DNA of 64,000 bases from JAHCHG01 sp965214585 (GCA_965214585.1 OZ243957.1:62001-126000), one strand, 5' to 3'; counted from the first letter of the stretch, positions 8,766 to 17,573 are shown. A program made the numbers and translations. The notes: generated from the letters alone by a model not told the origin.

Positions 8766-10040
8766 TTAATTGTCATCGTCATCATCGCCGTTGTCGCCCT
8801 CTTTCGGCGTTTTGTAAAACGGGCGATGCTGAACTTCAAATTGTTTATCGTCAAAATTTCCGTCGCCGTTTACGTCAACTCTGACTTCGAGTTTATATTT
8901 TTTTCCCGCCGGTCTGTCTTCTCCGGCATCGTAGGCGATGCTGTATTGATTTCGCAGAAGGGCTTCGATTGACTGCAAAACGCTCGGCAGTTCGGCTTCA
9001 AAAGTTACGGGATAATGTTTTCCGCCCGATTCTTTGGCAAATGTGTTCATCGCGTTCTGCGCCTGCAAAAACGTCAGTCTGCCCGGCATTCCGGTAAGCG
9101 AATCGGTTGGCGGCAGGCGGTCTCCGTATTGTTTGTAGAAAAGATTGCCCGTGCTGATAATATAAATCGGTATGCCCGCGTTTTGGATAATTTTTCTGGC
9201 TTCGCCGTAGTTTGTTTTGCTGAACGTATCAATTCCGGTGGCAACCAAAATTATCGCGCGACGCTGCGCTTTCACGTCAACCATTCCGCCATAGTTCGAT
9301 TTGCTTTGTTCGCTGTTTTCCAAAACAACCGAATCGGCTTGTCCGCCGATCAGCGCAAATTTTATCGCGTCAAAAAGATTATTTTCACGAAAGGCAGGTC
9401 TGTTTCGCAGCAGAAGGCTGATCGTCTGCTGAATTCTCTGCGGATCGTTTGTAAAATCCGTGATCGGTGTCGGGCGATTATCAAAGGCGATTACCGAAGC
9501 GTAATCATTCGGCGGTTTGATAAAACGCGTCAAGAAATAAGCGACGGGGCGAACCATATTTGCCGTCGGCGATTCAAATCCGCGCGTCGAATACGAAGCG
9601 AAAAGTTCCGACCATTTGCTGTATTCGAGAACCAAGGAAACCGTTATCGGCGCGGCTGGAGTTGAAAAATTGGAAATATCCTTTCTGACTCCGTTTTCAA
9701 AAACGCCGAAATTTTCGCGCTTTAATCCGGTGATGATCTGCCCGTTCTTTTTGTTGTAAACCACCGCGTCAACATTTACGAGATTCGTGTCAACTTTAAC
9801 AACATCGTCAACAATAATCGCATTCGCCTCTTCTTCGAGGCGTTGTTTTTCCTCCAGTTCCTTTTGAATTTCTTCGGGAGTTTTCGGAACGGGACGCTTA
9901 TTTGCTTTATTGTTTCCTTTCGGATTATCAGGTCGCTGCGGGCGCGACTGTGCGAAAGTTATCGAACTAGCGGCAAAAACGAGCGCGATTGCAAAAACGA
10001 ATAGTGCGAAAAAGCGCGGCGAAAAAACGGGTGATTTCAT
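8766..10040 (-). CDS. Secreted VWFA-related protein (acidobacterial type)
   Basis: 424 residues with a signal peptide (hydrophobic FFALFVFAIALVFAASSITF, then a cut near AQS). After a charged linker comes a VWA-like domain typical of a family abundant in Acidobacteriota: VDAVVYNKKNGQIITGLKR, NFGVFENGVRKDISNF, then the strand LVLEYSKWS where the metal-site motif should be. Canonical MIDAS is DxSxS; here it reads E-Y-S-K-W-S, so metal binding may be altered. The tail is aspartate-rich (GDDDDDN) after a calcium-loop-like VNGDGNFDD. A good ribosome site (AGAGGAAAT) precedes the ATG. Probably an exported adhesion or scaffold protein; partner unknown. Confidence 0.85.
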   Translation of the reverse strand: MKSPVFSPRFFALFVFAIALVFAASSITFAQSRPQRPDNPKGNNKANKRPVPKTPEEIQKELEEKQRLEEEANAIIVDDVVKVDTNLVNVDAVVYNKKNGQIITGLKRENFGVFENGVRKDISNFSTPAAPITVSLVLEYSKWSELFASYSTRGFESPTANMVRPVAYFLTRFIKPPNDYASVIAFDNRPTPITDFTNDPQRIQQTISLLLRNRPAFRENNLFDAIKFALIGGQADSVVLENSEQSKSNYGGMVDVKAQRRAIILVATGIDTFSKTNYGEARKIIQNAGIPIYIISTGNLFYKQYGDRLPPTDSLTGMPGRLTFLQAQNAMNTFAKESGGKHYPVTFEAELPSVLQSIEALLRNQYSIAYDAGEDRPAGKKYKLEVRVDVNGDGNFDDKQFEVQHRPFYKTPKEGDNGDDDDDN

Positions 10041-10117
10041 ATATTTCCTCTCTTTCCAAAAGTTTTACTTATGATACAAATTGTCCTCTTTTGGTTGGAA
10101 TAAATCAAATTAAAATG

Positions 10118-10153
10118 CAAACGGGCGGAAAACATAAAATTTCCCGCCCGCAT
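10118..10153 (-). terminator. Probable rho-independent terminator of the lectin-like gene
   Basis: On the minus strand CGGGCGGGAAA pairs with TTTTCCGCCCG across a short AT loop and is followed by a T-rich run. It lies just downstream of the gene ending at 10180. Confidence 0.7.
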
Positions 10154-10179
10154 ATCTGATTTAAAGGTTTGCCGAAAAA

Positions 10180-11046
10180 TTAATTCATAGACATCGGATC
10201 AATTTCGATAACGACATCGAAAGAACCGGAATTGTCATTGAGATTTCCTTCGTTTACGCCCAGAAACAAAGTTCCGTCGCGCGTTGCGACAAACTCGTTG
10301 TCATCGCCGATAAAGATAAAATCATTATTATCGTCGCCGACAACCGCCAGCAAACCGCCTGTCGGATCATCTTTTAGAAGTTTGCCCGAATCCGGCAGAG
10401 ATGAAATGCCGCGAGCGTCGGAATAACGTCCGCTGCCCAGCGAAATCCGACCTTTGCCGATAATTCTTATGCGCTGTCCTTTTTTGACCACCCAACCGGA
10501 ATTCGTCCAGCCGTTTGCCGTGTTATCGGCTAAAACCTTAACCGGAATCGAAATCGGCTGCGGCTTGTTGGTGTTGGTTGTATTTTTTACCGGAATGTTT
10601 GTTGAAGTATTATTCGCCGGAATGTTTGTTGAAGTATTATCCGTCGTTTTCACCACAGGCGAAGTGTTCTGCGGAAAATCCGATGCCGAATTGTCTTCAT
10701 AATCCCGCTGTCTGGGCGTGATGATCGTCGTATTTCCAACCTTGCGAATTTCGGGTTTTCTCGAATCGCTTGACGCATCCGGCGTGTTGCTTACAGCTGC
10801 CGCAGGCGAAACTTGCGAATCAAATTCTATTGAAGCGATCTCGTCCGCGAGAAAACTCATACGGCGTTCCCGCTGATTGCCTTCACTAATGACGACGATA
10901 AATTTTCCGCCGTCAAAACTAACGATCTTGCCTTTTATAATTCCGCCGTCTTTTAGACGAATAGTGTCGCCAAAAGTCAGAATTGATAAAGATAAAACCA
11001 AACAAAAAATGCAAAGTGCGCGAAAAGTCTTGGATTGTAAAAACAT
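10180..11046 (-). CDS. Secreted protein with Sm-like N-terminus and PA-IL/LecA-like C-terminus
   Basis: 288 residues. A signal peptide (about 1-26) is followed by IRLKDGGIIKGKIVSFDGG, a small beta-barrel pattern common at the start of exported acidobacterial proteins. Residues about 80-165 are a Ser/Thr/Asn-rich linker holding two NTSTNIP repeats. The C-terminal 115 residues match the calcium-dependent galactose-lectin (PA-IL) and related carbohydrate-binding fold by pattern: WTNSGWVVKKGQRIRIIGKG, then LLAVVGDD, FIFIGDDNEF and LFLGVNEGNLNDNSGSFDV. A strong GGAGG precedes the ATG. Possible surface sugar binding; this is inference from fold pattern only. Confidence 0.65.
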   Translation of the reverse strand: MFLQSKTFRALCIFCLVLSLSILTFGDTIRLKDGGIIKGKIVSFDGGKFIVVISEGNQRERRMSFLADEIASIEFDSQVSPAAAVSNTPDASSDSRKPEIRKVGNTTIITPRQRDYEDNSASDFPQNTSPVVKTTDNTSTNIPANNTSTNIPVKNTTNTNKPQPISIPVKVLADNTANGWTNSGWVVKKGQRIRIIGKGRISLGSGRYSDARGISSLPDSGKLLKDDPTGGLLAVVGDDNNDFIFIGDDNEFVATRDGTLFLGVNEGNLNDNSGSFDVVIEIDPMSMN

Positions 11047-11430
11047 ATTTCCTCCGAAAAATCGAAATTATTTTTTAAGATTTAACTCAAACAGCGAAAT
11101 CTTTATAGTAAAATTCTTTTTCATTCAGCAGAACCTTCGGGGAAAGCCGCCGTAATCTCTGTAAATACGGATGCCGAACGAACCGGAAAAGATTGCAGAT
11201 TTTTAGAAACATCAAAGTTACACGGAAATTATACACAAATTTGTTAAAGTTGTGAATTAATTTTTTACATTTATCCCGTTGAAAAGCAAATTAGTTACGC
11301 TTTTTGATGAAAAAAGTTGAAGTGAAAAGAATTTTTCCCGGCAAACTTCAAATTCTTTGCCAAAATGTATAGATTTTTTTGTAATACGAACAATGTCTGT
11401 TAAAATCCGAAACACAAGGAGAAAACTTTA
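11047..11430. other. Divergent intergenic region, 384 bp
   Basis: AT-rich spacer between the lectin-like gene (leftwards) and the EF-loop protein gene (rightwards), so promoters for both should lie here. I see no repeat element and no supported gene. The ribosome site AAGGAGA at about 11416 serves the gene at 11431. Confidence 0.4.
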
Positions 11431-12342
11431 ATGATAAAAATACTTATTTTATTTTGTTTGGCAATTTTCGGATTTCAAGATTGCGGAAACGCTTCCGTTT
11501 CAACCGGAAAAACATCGAACGAACCGCAAAAAGATATTTCAAAAGTATCAAACGAAAATAATTCAAACGTCTTGGACGAAAATGTTTTAACAGAAAATGT
11601 TTCAAAAGACAGAAACTATAATATTTTCGAGATGAAACACGGCGCACTTCTCGGCGGCGTAAAAAACGGGAAATTTATCAACGCCGAAATTGCCGCAAAG
11701 CAGTTAAAAATCGGCGAAAAATTAACTTTATACGATTTCGGCAGCGTGGAAAATAAAAAATCCGCCAAAATAATCGGACTCCGCGAAAATTATGATGTTT
11801 GTTCCGAATATACCGAAGTGGAAGTGGCAAACAAACCGAATTCGGGCATCGCATTCGGTTCGGGAGCAGATTTTAACCCTGTGCCGCGCGTTCCGCAAAA
11901 ACTCGACGCAAACGGCGCAGTTTACAAAAAAGTCGTCGCTGATTTTCTGAAAACAAAAAAAATCAATAATCCCGTCGTAAAAATCGAACAGATATTCCGC
12001 GTTGACCTCGAAGGCGACGGAAAAGATGAAGTCGTCATCCGCGCAACAAATTACAAAAACTTCGGAGCAAGCGAAAACAAAGGAGAATATTCATTTGTTT
12101 TACTCAGAAAAATTGTCGGTGAAAGTGTAAAAGACATTCTTTTGGCAGGAGATTTTTCAACAAAAGACGTTGAATTTTCCGCGCCGAACACACACGAAAT
12201 TTCAGCAATTGCCGATCTAAACGGCGACGGCAAAATGGAAATCGTCATTTACGGTCAGTATTACGAAGGACATTGGAACGAGGCGTATGAAATTACGGGC
12301 GAAAAAGCGAATAAGGTTTTGCAGACCGGCTGCGGCGTTTGA
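11431..12342 (+). CDS. Exported protein with EF-hand/VCBS-like calcium loops
   Basis: 303 residues, not assigned to a named family. A hydrophobic N-terminus (IKILILFCLAIFGF) reads as a signal sequence; the cysteine at QDC does not form a proper lipobox. A low-complexity Asn/Ser/Glu linker (about 25-70) follows. Two acidic loops, VDLEGDGKDEVVIRA and ADLNGDGKMEIVIYG, have the D-x-D/E-G-D-G-x-x-E pattern of FG-GAP/VCBS-like calcium-binding repeats, spaced about 70 residues apart. Strong ribosome site AAGGAGA 9 bp before the ATG. Likely periplasmic or surface exposed. Confidence 0.7.
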   Translation: MIKILILFCLAIFGFQDCGNASVSTGKTSNEPQKDISKVSNENNSNVLDENVLTENVSKDRNYNIFEMKHGALLGGVKNGKFINAEIAAKQLKIGEKLTLYDFGSVENKKSAKIIGLRENYDVCSEYTEVEVANKPNSGIAFGSGADFNPVPRVPQKLDANGAVYKKVVADFLKTKKINNPVVKIEQIFRVDLEGDGKDEVVIRATNYKNFGASENKGEYSFVLLRKIVGESVKDILLAGDFSTKDVEFSAPNTHEISAIADLNGDGKMEIVIYGQYYEGHWNEAYEITGEKANKVLQTGCGV

Positions 12343-12349
12343 ATATTTG

Positions 12350-12428
12350 TAAATTGTAAATCGTTAATAGTAAATCGAATATTATGAAAACAAGAACAAT
12401 TTACTATTAACAATTTACAATTTACAAT
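12350..12428. repeat. Heptad-word hairpin between convergent genes
   Basis: Left arm words GTAAATT, GTAAATC, GTTAATA, GTAAATC; right arm complements them (TTTACTATTAACAATTTACA). It separates the stop of the EF-loop gene from the stop of coaX and may act as a two-way terminator. Its edge runs into the coaX stop codon region. Confidence 0.75.
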
Positions 12429-13171
12429 TTCATCTTTTCAGAAAGTATTTGTAATCCTTCAAGAATCAAATCCTTTTCGATAATCCTGACAAATTCGGAA
12501 CTTTCGGCAATCAATTCGGCAAAACCTCCGGTTGAGATCACCTTTGGTTTTTCGCCGGATTCTTCAATTATTCGTTTGATGATTTCGTCAACCAAGCCGA
12601 TATAACCGAAATAAATTCCCGCTTGGATTGCTTTTTCCGTCGAATTTCCAATTACGTTTTCAGGCTTTTTGATTTCGACTTCGGGCAGTTGTGAAGTTTT
12701 TCGGTGAAGCGCGTTTGCCAGAGTTTTCATTCCGGGCGCGATAATTCCGCCGCAAAATTCCTTTTTTGAATTTATAAAATCAATCGTCGTCGCCGTTCCG
12801 AAATCGCAGACGATAAGCGGAGTTTCGTATCTTTCGACGGCGGCAAATGCGGCGATTATTCTGTCCGAGCCGAGATTTTCCGCCGGAAAATAATTGAGCT
12901 TTAAGCCGAAATCAAAACCCGAACTAACAAAAACCGGCTCTGAATCAAAGTATTTTTCGCTTAACCGGCGGAAAGAACCGTTTAATTCGGATACGACGGT
13001 TGAAATAAAAATGCGGGAAATTTCCGAGTTTATTTTCGTTTTTATTTGGGAATAAATCTCGTCGGCAGTCTGACTGCGAACGGTTGGAATGCCGAAAGTG
13101 GAAAGCAATTTACCGTTTTCAAAAATCCCGAAAACGACGGTTGAATTGCCGATGTCTATTGCTAAAAGCAT
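12422..13171 (-). CDS. coaX: Type III pantothenate kinase
   Basis: ATP-dependent phosphorylation of pantothenate, first step of coenzyme A synthesis, cytosolic. 249 residues, normal for CoaX. The ASKHA-fold phosphate-1 motif is AIDIGNSTVVFGIF at the N-terminus. GSDRIIAAFAAVE and VCDFGTATTIDFI are the pantothenate and phosphate-2 regions, and GGIIAPGMKTL the conserved turn before the lid; STGGFAEL closes the adenosine site. No strong ribosome site is visible before MLLAID. Upstream on the same strand is the acidic-protein gene, with a terminator between, so probably separate units. Confidence 0.95.
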   Translation of the reverse strand: MLLAIDIGNSTVVFGIFENGKLLSTFGIPTVRSQTADEIYSQIKTKINSEISRIFISTVVSELNGSFRRLSEKYFDSEPVFVSSGFDFGLKLNYFPAENLGSDRIIAAFAAVERYETPLIVCDFGTATTIDFINSKKEFCGGIIAPGMKTLANALHRKTSQLPEVEIKKPENVIGNSTEKAIQAGIYFGYIGLVDEIIKRIIEESGEKPKVISTGGFAELIAESSEFVRIIEKDLILEGLQILSEKMKL

Positions 13172-13216
13172 CTGTCAAGGGCGGAAAAAACCTCGTGTCG
13201 AATAAATTCTTTAAAG

Positions 13217-13260
13217 GCAAAAGAGCAAAGACGGATAAAGCAATCTCTGCTCTTTTCGCA
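13217..13260 (-). terminator. Terminator after the acidic-protein gene
   Basis: On the minus strand GCGAAAAGAGCA pairs with TGCTCTTTTGC about 20 bases on. It sits 8 bp past the stop of the gene at 13269-13637 and before coaX. Confidence 0.6.
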
Positions 13261-13268
13261 TTTTATAA

Positions 13269-13637
13269 CTATCCTTGAAGCGGCAAACCGTCATAAACGA
13301 TCTGCCAGCCGTTTGCGCGGCTTTTTTGCAGACTTTTTGTAAACCATTCGATAGCCTTCGCCGGGTCTTTGTAAATCTGCACCGAAGGATTGTGTTCGCG
13401 CGGATCAACCCGGCAGATCGCACCTCCGGCGGTTGCAGTTTTTACGCACAAAAGCCCGATCATATTATTTTTTGCCAAAACAGCCGTGCGAATGCTGACA
13501 TCTCTGAGTTCCAATTCGTCCAGTTCATCAAATTCATCGAAATCGTCAAAATCGCCCTCGTTTTCAAACTCGTCAAATCCGGTTTCAAAATCGTCAAACT
13601 CTAAATCTTCCTGATCAAAATCAAATTCATTATTCAT
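13269..13637 (-). CDS. Small protein with highly acidic N-terminal half, unknown function
   Basis: 122 residues, family not recognised. Residues 3-46 are nearly all Asp, Glu, Phe and Leu (DDFDEFDELDELEL), an acidic low-complexity tail placed at the N-terminus. Residues 47-122 look folded: VSIRTAVLAKNNMIGLLCV, then IYKDPAKAIEWFTKSLQKS and a final NGWQIVYDG. A modest ribosome site (GGTGA) precedes ATG. The acidic region could mimic nucleic acid or bind basic proteins, but nothing here proves that. A terminator follows directly. Confidence 0.65.
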   Translation of the reverse strand: MNNEFDFDQEDLEFDDFETGFDEFENEGDFDDFDEFDELDELELRDVSIRTAVLAKNNMIGLLCVKTATAGGAICRVDPREHNPSVQIYKDPAKAIEWFTKSLQKSRANGWQIVYDGLPLQG

Positions 13638-13754
13638 ATAATTTCACCATAAATAATCTACACTTTCGCTTGTATAAACACAATCCGTAAAGACATCAAA
13701 CAAAATTAGAGTTATAATAATTTTCAAGTTTACCCGGCGATATTTAGGAAATTA

Positions 13755-14171
13755 ATGAACGAACAAATTTCAGATGTCCGAACTTTTGTCTGCTTCTCGT
13801 GTATGCAGCCGAATGAATATGACCGTCAGTTTTGCAAATTCTGCAATGCTCCCATCAGCCAGACGACGAGCAACGATCCCTTGCAAATCGCTTACGGCGA
13901 AGGTTTGGCGTATCGCAAAGCGATGGAAGGCAAGCCGAAACCGATAGTTGTCGTCGGCGTGTGGATCATATTTTTTCCGACCTTCGTTGTGTCGGCTTTG
14001 GCTGTTTTAGCCACGCTCGTTGACGGAGGCGGAACGATGGGATTCATATTATTCTGGATTATGTTTATAGTTGCCGCTTTTTGTTTTACGATGCTTTACC
14101 GAGTTACGAAAAATTACGTTTCGATGGAAAAGGTCGAACATTCCGAACCGGAAGATTTCGATTTCAGCTAA
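13755..14171 (+). CDS. Zinc-ribbon membrane protein, unknown function
   Basis: 138 residues. The N-terminus carries a CxxC...CxxC zinc ribbon (CFSCMQPNE and FCKFCNAPIS, about residues 17-36). Two hydrophobic spans follow at about 68-90 (IVVVGVWIIFFPTFVVSALA) and 97-117 (MGFILFWIMFIVAAFCFTML), then a charged tail. Predicted inner-membrane protein with the ribbon probably cytosolic. AGGAA sits 5 bp before the ATG. Divergent from the acidic-protein gene and convergent with birA. No function can be assigned. Confidence 0.7.
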   Translation: MNEQISDVRTFVCFSCMQPNEYDRQFCKFCNAPISQTTSNDPLQIAYGEGLAYRKAMEGKPKPIVVVGVWIIFFPTFVVSALAVLATLVDGGGTMGFILFWIMFIVAAFCFTMLYRVTKNYVSMEKVEHSEPEDFDFS

Positions 14172-14257
14172 GGTTTACTGATTTTTAAGTTTTTTGGTAA
14201 TTTAAGTTTTGCGGACGAAAAAGTGAAAACGCCAAATAATTTAAAAATTTGCTTTAC

Positions 14258-15004
14258 CTAATCGCTCGCTCTGAGTTTTTCGACATCTCCCGCTTGAATA
14301 ATTTTTATTTCGCCGTCTTCGCTTTTAACGCGCAACGCGCCGTTTTCCTCGATTCCGCAAGTTTCGCCCGAAAAAGTTTCGTTTTCCAGATGAACTTTAA
14401 CCTTTTTTCCGAAAGCGTAACTCGAACGCCGCGTCCATTCGGCTCGAATTTTTTCCGCGCCGTCCGTTTCGCTTAAAATTTTGTAAAATTTAGAAAACTG
14501 CTTTGTTAAATTTTCGAGCAAAACTTCCGCGTCTTGTTTTTCTTTCGTTTCCGCCCCGATTGAAGTGGCGATTTCGCCGAGTTCTTTCGGAAAATTCGAC
14601 GATGTTAAATTTATTCCGATGCCGACAATAATTGCCGTTCCTTTTGCTGTTTCACACATTTCCGCCAAAATTCCGCAGATTTTTTTGTCGCCGATCAAAA
14701 CGTCATTCGCCCATTTTATATCGGGTTTCAGATCGTAATTTTCGGCGAGCAATTCATAAACGGCAATCGCGCTCATCAAAGTTATCAGCGGCAAAAACCG
14801 ATTTTCGATCTTCGGGCGCAAAACGATGCTGAAATAAAGTCCCGCGCCTTTCGGCGAAACCCAATTTCTGCCGTGCCTTCCGCGTCCCGCCGTCTGTTTT
14901 TCGGCGACAATGCAAAGACCTTCATCCGCGCCGCGTTTCGCTTGATTGACGGCTTCCGTGTTGGTCGAATCGAGAGTTTCAAAACGCAAAATAGTGAAGT
15001 TCAT
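14258..15004 (-). CDS. birA: Biotin--[acetyl-CoA-carboxylase] ligase
   Basis: Activates biotin with ATP and attaches it to the carboxyl-carrier protein. About 248 residues: a catalytic domain plus small C-terminal SH3-like domain and no N-terminal helix-turn-helix, so it is a class I ligase that should not repress transcription. Motifs: TLDSTNTEA, the biotinyl-AMP loop GRGRHGRNW, PDIKWANDVLIGDKKICGIL and IVGIGINL. I set the start at ATG 15004 (MNFTILRF); the longer frame to 15040 adds residues outside the family. Confidence 0.95.
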   Translation of the reverse strand: MNFTILRFETLDSTNTEAVNQAKRGADEGLCIVAEKQTAGRGRHGRNWVSPKGAGLYFSIVLRPKIENRFLPLITLMSAIAVYELLAENYDLKPDIKWANDVLIGDKKICGILAEMCETAKGTAIIVGIGINLTSSNFPKELGEIATSIGAETKEKQDAEVLLENLTKQFSKFYKILSETDGAEKIRAEWTRRSSYAFGKKVKVHLENETFSGETCGIEENGALRVKSEDGEIKIIQAGDVEKLRASD

Positions 15005-15042
15005 TATACTTAGAAGCCGATGCAGTTGAAGTGAAGACAACT

Positions 15043-15131
15043 TCGGAATAGATTATAAATTATAGCTGAAAGATGATAACTGCGCCCGTTTTATCTATAA
15101 TTTACCAGCTATAATCTATCAGTTATTCCGA
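15043..15131. repeat. Heptad-word hairpin upstream of birA
   Basis: CGGAATA then TTATAAA, TTATAGC, TGAAAGA, TGATAAC on the left; TCTATAA, TTTACCA, GCTATAA, TCTATCA, GTTATTC on the right. The arms pair (AGCTATAA, TTATTCCG against complements). It lies between birA and egtD, both on the minus strand. Confidence 0.65.
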
Positions 15132-15214
15132 ATATTTTCCCGCTTTTTCATTTTCTACATAATTTATATTATTAAGAAAATACAAGCGTTCTGCGTAAAT
15201 CTAAATTTTCCATT

Positions 15215-16186
15215 TTACTTTTGCGGTTTCCAAAGCGAATTCGTGTAAAAAACGCCTTCGTCAAAAAAGTTTCGGGCAATCTCAAAACCGCTTTCACTCG
15301 CCATATTTTCGATCATTTCGAGATTATATTTTTGCGAAACTTCCATAAAGATCGGCTCCCATTGTTTGAATTCAAACTCTTTTCCGAGCGATTCAACATA
15401 AACTTTTTGATCTTTCTGACTTATCAAAAACGAACGCGCCGCGCGTTCCGTCGGGTGATAACTGGCGTAATGCTCGAAATCTTCGGTCTGAAAATTTCCG
15501 CCGAGTTCGCGGTTGATTCTTTTTAGCAGATTGAGATTAAATTTCCTCGTCACGCCAATCGAATCATTGTAAGCCCGCAAAATCGTTTCGGGATTTTTGT
15601 GCAAATCAAAGCCGATAAACAGAAAATCTTTTTCGTTCATTAAACCGCGCAAACTTCTGAAAAAATTTAACGCCTGTTCTTCGTTAAAATTCCCGATGTT
15701 CGAGCCTAGAAACAAAATGATCTTCTTTTTGTCGGATTTTTCCTTGAAGGTTTCGAGCGTTTTGAAATAATCGCCCTGAACCGTTTTAATATTTAGATCG
15801 GGGAATTTTTCGTTGAATTTTTCGGTCAAAAAATTGAGTGCTTCCGACGAAATATCAATCGGCACATAGCGAAAATCGGCGTTTTGCTTGAGAAAATAAT
15901 CAACTAAAATCGAAGTTTTCGCGCCGTCGCCCGCGCCGAGTTCGATCAGATCAAACTTTTCTCCGTCGGCTTCAAACGATTTGAAAATCTCGTCCGTCTG
16001 CTCGCTGAAAATCTCGCGCTCGCTTCTGGTCAAGTAATAATCAGGAACTTTCATAATTTCCTGAAAAAGTTTTGAACCCGCATCGTCGTAGAAGTATTTC
16101 GACGATAAAAATTTCGGATTTGCCGACAATCCTTCCAAAACGTCTTGTGCGAAAGTGTCTTTTTTCGCCTCGCTTGCAGTTTGCAT
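15215..16186 (-). CDS. egtD: L-histidine N-alpha-methyltransferase
   Basis: Trimethylates histidine to hercynine with S-adenosylmethionine, the first step of ergothioneine synthesis. 323 residues, full family length. Visible: KYFYDDAGSKLFQEIMKVPDYYLTR at the start of the family domain (split here only for length), the SAM-binding LIELGAGDGAKT, FLGSNIGNF, and FLFIGFDLHK. Ribosome site AGGGGAA before ATG. It lies 115 bp downstream of egtB on the same strand, with a repeat hairpin between them, so they probably form one operon. No egtA, egtC or egtE in view. Confidence 0.94.
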   Translation of the reverse strand: MQTASEAKKDTFAQDVLEGLSANPKFLSSKYFYDDAGSKLFQEIMKVPDYYLTRSEREIFSEQTDEIFKSFEADGEKFDLIELGAGDGAKTSILVDYFLKQNADFRYVPIDISSEALNFLTEKFNEKFPDLNIKTVQGDYFKTLETFKEKSDKKKIILFLGSNIGNFNEEQALNFFRSLRGLMNEKDFLFIGFDLHKNPETILRAYNDSIGVTRKFNLNLLKRINRELGGNFQTEDFEHYASYHPTERAARSFLISQKDQKVYVESLGKEFEFKQWEPIFMEVSQKYNLEMIENMASESGFEIARNFFDEGVFYTNSLWKPQK

Positions 16187-16202
16187 TTTTGTTTCCCCTT
16201 GT

Positions 16203-16317
16203 AAAATAGTTTGGAGAGTTTCGGGAGTTTGTAGAGTTTATAGAGTTTTTATAAACCCGAATTTTCTCAACTCCCCAACTCTCCGAACTCTCAAAACTCT
16301 CTAAACTCTCTAAACTT
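16203..16317. repeat. Nonamer-word hairpin between egtB and egtD
   Basis: Left arm repeats variants of a 9-bp word (GTAGAGTTT, ATAGAGTTT), right arm the complement (TAAACTCTC repeated). The arms form an imperfect stem of about 45 bp inside the egt operon. Same architecture as the 7-bp word hairpins, with a 9-bp period. Confidence 0.7.
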
Positions 16318-17502
16318 TTACTTCGCCAGACGAATTCCCGTAAACTGCCAGCGAAGCGGCGGATGAAAGAAATTCCGATAAGTTTTGCGGCTGTGTTCCT
16401 CGCTCGTGGCGACGGACGCGCCGCGCAAAACCATCTGATTGACCATAAATTTCCCGTTGTATTCGCCGACTGCGCCCGCCGCTTTTGCAAAATTCGGATA
16501 CGGCAGATAAGCCGAATTCGTCCATTCCCAGCGAAGTCCCCAATCGAACATTTCGCTTGCCGCTTCCCATTCAAATTCGGTTGGCAGACGCAAATTTTTC
16601 CATTCGGCAAATGCCGACGCTTCGTAAAACGAAACGTGCGCGACAGGGTTTTTGGGATTCAATTTTCGCAAACCGCCTAAAGTAAATTGATGCCAAACGC
16701 CTTCTTGTTTTTTCCAGTAAAGCGGCGAATTTATTTTATTTTCGTTCACCCAATCCCAACCTTCCGAATGCCAGAAAACGTGATTTTCGTAACCGCCGTC
16801 TTCGATAAATTCGAGAAATTCGCCGTTTGTAATCGGGTTTTTCTGAATCGCAAAATCTTGCAAATAAACCTGATGCCTGCCGAGTTCGTTGTCAAAATGA
16901 AAACCTTCGCCCGCAAAGCCGATCTCGTAAATTCCACCGTCCATTTCGACGAATTCATTTGTATCAAACTCGCCGATTTCCGCCAGCGCAAAGTCTTTTT
17001 TGTAAACGGGAAAAAGCGGATTGCAGCTTAAAGTAAATTTGAAATCGGTGAGAAAAAGTTCCTGATGCTGCTGTTCGTGATGCAGACCTAAAACCGCCAA
17101 TTCCTTGACATTTTCAGGCAAAGTCGTTTTCAGAAATTTCCGCATATTTTCATCAACGTATTCGCGGTATTCGTAAACTCTTTTAACCGTCGGACGCGAC
17201 AGATCGCCGCGTCTGTCGCGCTTTGTTCTGTCGCCGAGCGTGTTGTAATAACTGTTGAAAAGAAAGCCGAAATTCGGATCGAATTCTTCATAGCCTTCGG
17301 CGAATTTCTTGAGGATCATCTCTTCAAAAAACCAAGTCGTGTGCGCGATGTTCCATTTCGGCGGCGAAACGTCCTCGGTCGGCTGCGGAATATAATCCTC
17401 GATTTCGAGAGGTTCGCAAAGTTTTACGGTGTGTTCGCGGACTTCGTTGTAAAAAGTTTCGAGATTTTTAGCGTCGTTCTTTTTTTGATGTGTTCCGTGC
17501 AT
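16318..17502 (-). CDS. egtB: Ergothioneine biosynthesis sulfoxide synthase
   Basis: Non-haem iron enzyme joining hercynine to a thiol donor with O2. 394 residues: N-terminal DinB-like helical domain and C-terminal formylglycine-enzyme-like domain. The three-histidine iron site is visible as IAHTTWFFEE (first His) and LHHEQQHQELFL (the HxxxHxE pair). The C-terminal half shows NGEFLEFIEDGGY, LRLPTEFEWEAA and WEWTNSAYLPYP, then FHPPLRWQFTGIRLAK. Acidobacterial EgtB proteins such as that of Chloracidobacterium use cysteine directly; the lack of egtA and egtC here fits that but does not prove it. Upstream partner of egtD. Confidence 0.94.
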   Translation of the reverse strand: MHGTHQKKNDAKNLETFYNEVREHTVKLCEPLEIEDYIPQPTEDVSPPKWNIAHTTWFFEEMILKKFAEGYEEFDPNFGFLFNSYYNTLGDRTKRDRRGDLSRPTVKRVYEYREYVDENMRKFLKTTLPENVKELAVLGLHHEQQHQELFLTDFKFTLSCNPLFPVYKKDFALAEIGEFDTNEFVEMDGGIYEIGFAGEGFHFDNELGRHQVYLQDFAIQKNPITNGEFLEFIEDGGYENHVFWHSEGWDWVNENKINSPLYWKKQEGVWHQFTLGGLRKLNPKNPVAHVSFYEASAFAEWKNLRLPTEFEWEAASEMFDWGLRWEWTNSAYLPYPNFAKAAGAVGEYNGKFMVNQMVLRGASVATSEEHSRKTYRNFFHPPLRWQFTGIRLAK

Positions 17503-17573
17503 ATTTCTATTAAATCAAAATCGGATGCTAATTTGCAATTTGTTTATGGATTTTGGCAAGAAGATTCAAAAAC

